From positions 1 through 64,000 of the forward strand of contig NZ_FQUC01000003.1 of assembly GCF_900128985.1 (NCBI RefSeq): a stretch of DNA of 64,000 nt, given 5' to 3'. Below, piece after piece: positions 61,660-64,000 of the stretch (position 1 is its first letter; the number at the start of each line of letters is the position of its first letter). This stretch comes from Indolivaga macrotermitis (GTDB lineage Bacteria > Bacteroidota > Bacteroidia > Bacteroidales > Dysgonomonadaceae). Under the pieces are notes generated by a model, which did no database searches, was not told the DNA's origin, and worked only from the letters and a program-made list of their open reading frames with translations. The translations under genes and the position numbers were made by a program.

Positions 61660-64000
61660 ATGAAACGAATCTTACCCATATTATTTGTTATACTCTCTGC
61701 TGTATCCGTACAGTCGCAGGAATATACTCATTACACTACCATCGACGGATTGTCAGGTACTGATGTGACGGCAATATGTGAAAATGAAAATTTCCTTTGG
61801 ATAGCAACAAATGACGGGTTAAATCGTTTCGATGGGCGGGAGTTTAAAGTATATAGAAATGACAATACCTCGGCAAACAGTATATCTGAGAATAATATAG
61901 AGACACTGATGTTTGATTCACAAGGATTTCTTTGGATTGGATTCAAAACGGGGGGGGTAGATATCTTTAACCCCCGGAAGAATAAATTTATACATATCAG
62001 TGACGTTATAAAAGATTATCCCCAGCGGGTAATATGTATTTATGAAGATTCGAAAAAGAATATCTGGCTGGGTACATGGGAAGATGGCCTGTATCAATTG
62101 ACCCCGACTAATGAAGGCGATTTGTCATACCATGTATCTAAGCACTATCCTAAAAATATAGTATCAAGTATTGTCGAAAAACCAAAGGGCAAGTTATGGA
62201 TTGGAACTTATTATGGCTTTTTTCTCTATGATATAGAAAACAAAAGAGATGTTCCACTGAAAGAGAATTATTATGCTGTTACTCAATTTCTGGATACAGG
62301 AGAAAAAAACAGCCTCTGGTTTTCTGTTTGGACAAATGGATTGTATAAACTCGAGTGGGACGAAAAAACTTTCCGTACCAAAGAGACGTCTATGACAAAA
62401 AATATGGAAGATGTTTACCGTATTTTTCCAGCTACCGACAATAAACTTTATCTCGGGACTTGGGGTAACGGCGTAAAGGTTACTCAGATGTTATCTGATG
62501 CTTATCCAGAGTCTCTGCAAATTGATGCTCCGGTTATATTATCATTTTATAGAGACCGGCATCGTAGATTTTGGGTAGGAACATACGGTACAGGATTATT
62601 CCGGTTGAATGATAAAAGCAGAGGAATAACAAATCTTTCACCCATTAATACAAATGGGCTTTCGGCTGCATATTCATTACGTTATTTTGGTTCTGGCCAA
62701 TTATTGATAGGGACTCAGGGCGATGGTCTTTATTTATATGATATAAAGAATCATAACTTACGCCCCCAGTTTATAAAAAACACAGGTAGTTTGTTCCACA
62801 AATATATCTTGTCTCTTTATAGAGATAATGAAGTCCTAATTGTAGGGAATGATGATACTGGGCTGCAATATGCACCTCTAAAAGGAACTGATAATACAAA
62901 TTTTACATTACGGACTTATCATGTAGACAAAAATTTTGGAAAAGTAACGGCAATCTTCAAAAGTAGTAATTCCACCTTCTGGATAGGAACTAAACAGTAT
63001 GGGTTAGTCTCAATGAAATATGATCCGGCAAAAGAGAACTTCACCAATTATATTCATTACGACTCATTTGGCATGGATGAAATTACAGGCTTTTCGGAAA
63101 CTATAGACGGACAGATATGGGTATCTTCACATAGTGGTATATACTTATTCGATCCTGTAACGAATAAGGTACAGAAGTATAATAATGCTTCTGAAATGAT
63201 ATACAGTTTAGCTGATGACCAAAAGAATAAGTGCCTATGGTTGGGAACATCAGGAGGATTGAGAAAATTAAGCTATACAGGTGATAACAAAATAGAAAAT
63301 CCTTTTTCCTCGGAAGTATTGCCCGACGGAGCCATACGCGATGTTATATTAGACACTTACAATAATTTATGGTTTTCGGCATCGAACCGTATATTTTGTT
63401 ATACAGATAGTTCGCGAGAGTTAAAAGAAATAAACCCGGGTACACCTAACCAGCAATTATTGTTTTCCACAACACGCTGCGAAACCGGAGGTAAACAGTA
63501 TGTTATATTCGGGGGGACAAATAGCATATTGCTAATAGACCCACAGGTAGTATTGAATCAGCCGGAGCATACTAAGATTTTACTCACCGAGCTACAAATA
63601 GACCATCAAACCGTGGATGTGGGAGAAAAGATATATGGTAAAATTGTATTGAACGAAGATACAGAATATATAAACTCGATAACCTTGTCATATCTCTGTA
63701 AATGGATTAGCTTGTCTTTTACAGAAGTGGGATGGGACAATTACTACAATAGCTATCAGTATCAAATAAAGGGATTTAGCGACGATTGGCAATATCTGGA
63801 TATAACAAAGCCAATAACATTTTCGCAATTACCTCCCGGAAACTATACTTTACAAATCCGATTGAACAACACTTCGTTAAACGATAAGAATGAACCATTG
63901 TGGAGCCTGCATATTGCAATTACCCCTCCATGGTGGCAAACAGGTACTTTTTATTTAGTTCTATCCTTAGCAATATTCATGATTCTGCTCAGCTTGTTCT
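61660..64000 (+). CDS. Hybrid two-component system regulator of PUL 2 (cut by the window end)
   Basis: The frame runs to the window edge; about 780 residues are visible. A signal peptide (MKRILPILFVILSAVSVQSQ) is followed by propeller repeats (LWIATNDGLNRFDG, LWIGFKTGGVDIFN, IWLGTWEDGLYQL), a Y_Y_Y domain (YQYQIKGFSDDWQYL, LPPGNYTLQIRLN) and the start of a membrane helix after PPWWQTG. Kinase, receiver and AraC domains are expected beyond. An upstream ATG at 61636 is in frame, but 61660 has the signal peptide. It lies in the same direction as PUL 2 and probably regulates it. Confidence 0.92.
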   Translation, partial: MKRILPILFVILSAVSVQSQEYTHYTTIDGLSGTDVTAICENENFLWIATNDGLNRFDGREFKVYRNDNTSANSISENNIETLMFDSQGFLWIGFKTGGVDIFNPRKNKFIHISDVIKDYPQRVICIYEDSKKNIWLGTWEDGLYQLTPTNEGDLSYHVSKHYPKNIVSSIVEKPKGKLWIGTYYGFFLYDIENKRDVPLKENYYAVTQFLDTGEKNSLWFSVWTNGLYKLEWDEKTFRTKETSMTKNMEDVYRIFPATDNKLYLGTWGNGVKVTQMLSDAYPESLQIDAPVILSFYRDRHRRFWVGTYGTGLFRLNDKSRGITNLSPINTNGLSAAYSLRYFGSGQLLIGTQGDGLYLYDIKNHNLRPQFIKNTGSLFHKYILSLYRDNEVLIVGNDDTGLQYAPLKGTDNTNFTLRTYHVDKNFGKVTAIFKSSNSTFWIGTKQYGLVSMKYDPAKENFTNYIHYDSFGMDEITGFSETIDGQIWVSSHSGIYLFDPVTNKVQKYNNASEMIYSLADDQKNKCLWLGTSGGLRKLSYTGDNKIENPFSSEVLPDGAIRDVILDTYNNLWFSASNRIFCYTDSSRELKEINPGTPNQQLLFSTTRCETGGKQYVIFGGTNSILLIDPQVVLNQPEHTKILLTELQIDHQTVDVGEKIYGKIVLNEDTEYINSITLSYLCKWISLSFTEVGWDNYYNSYQYQIKGFSDDWQYLDITKPITFSQLPPGNYTLQIRLNNTSLNDKNEPLWSLHIAITPPWWQTGTFYLVLSLAIFMILLSLF

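Noticed and set aside
61951-61957. Seven-G run as a frameshift in the PUL 2 regulator
   Set aside because: The frame reads through normally (FKTGGVDIFN) with intact propeller repeats on both sides.

Overview
The window looks like a chromosomal stretch of a Bacteroidales bacterium, with Dysgonomonas or a close relative as a weak genus guess. The reasons are two SusC/SusD polysaccharide utilisation loci (PULs), hybrid two-component regulators, Bacteroidetes-type promoters (TTG, about 18-20 bases, TAnnTTTG) and an AT-rich background. Everything here was read by eye; no search or folding program was run.

Region 1 (1-8179) is housekeeping. The 3' end of a 5S rRNA and its terminator are followed by a histidine operon: hisG, hisD, hisC and a bifunctional hisB, interleaved with a membrane protein, a GNAT acetyltransferase, a GNAT-cupin fusion and an SPFH-domain protein. 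A 16-residue leader peptide with four His codons and a terminator hairpin precede hisG, a classical ribosome-mediated attenuator. A tRNA-Cys(GCA) gene with its own promoter follows hisB.

Region 2 (8168-21951) is a 13.8 kb integrated element in the 3' end of tRNA-Cys. It has 14-bp att repeats, matching arm-type repeats inside both ends, and a tyrosine integrase beside the right end. Leftward genes encode the integrase, an unknown protein, a small HTH protein, a RepA-like ATPase, a phage terminase-small-subunit-like protein and two unknown proteins. No relaxase or conjugation gene is visible, so a phage-satellite-like island is the favoured reading. Its rightward cargo is a five-gene cluster: a BcgI-like nuclease-methylase fusion, a two-domain specificity subunit, two membrane proteins, and a protein with a FokI-type cleavage domain. 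Between the modules lies a strongly structured stretch of about 220 bases that looks like an undescribed non-coding RNA.

Region 3 (22132-44091) is PUL 1. A leftward hybrid two-component regulator faces susC, susD, a surface glycan-binding lipoprotein, a GH36 alpha-galactosidase, a GH2 beta-mannosidase, a clan GH-D enzyme, a GH95 enzyme and an SGNH acetylesterase. A strong terminator-like hairpin separates the transport and binding genes from the enzymes.

Region 4 (44659-64000) is PUL 2: susC, susD, two tandem GH2 enzymes, a GH43, a GH-D-like protein, an acetylesterase, a beta-helix lipoprotein, a clan GH-A hydrolase and a hybrid two-component regulator cut by the window end. The enzyme set suggests a branched, acetylated, galactose-rich plant glycan. 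The transporters import the oligosaccharides, the enzymes trim them in the periplasm or at the surface, and the regulators sense a breakdown product in the periplasm.
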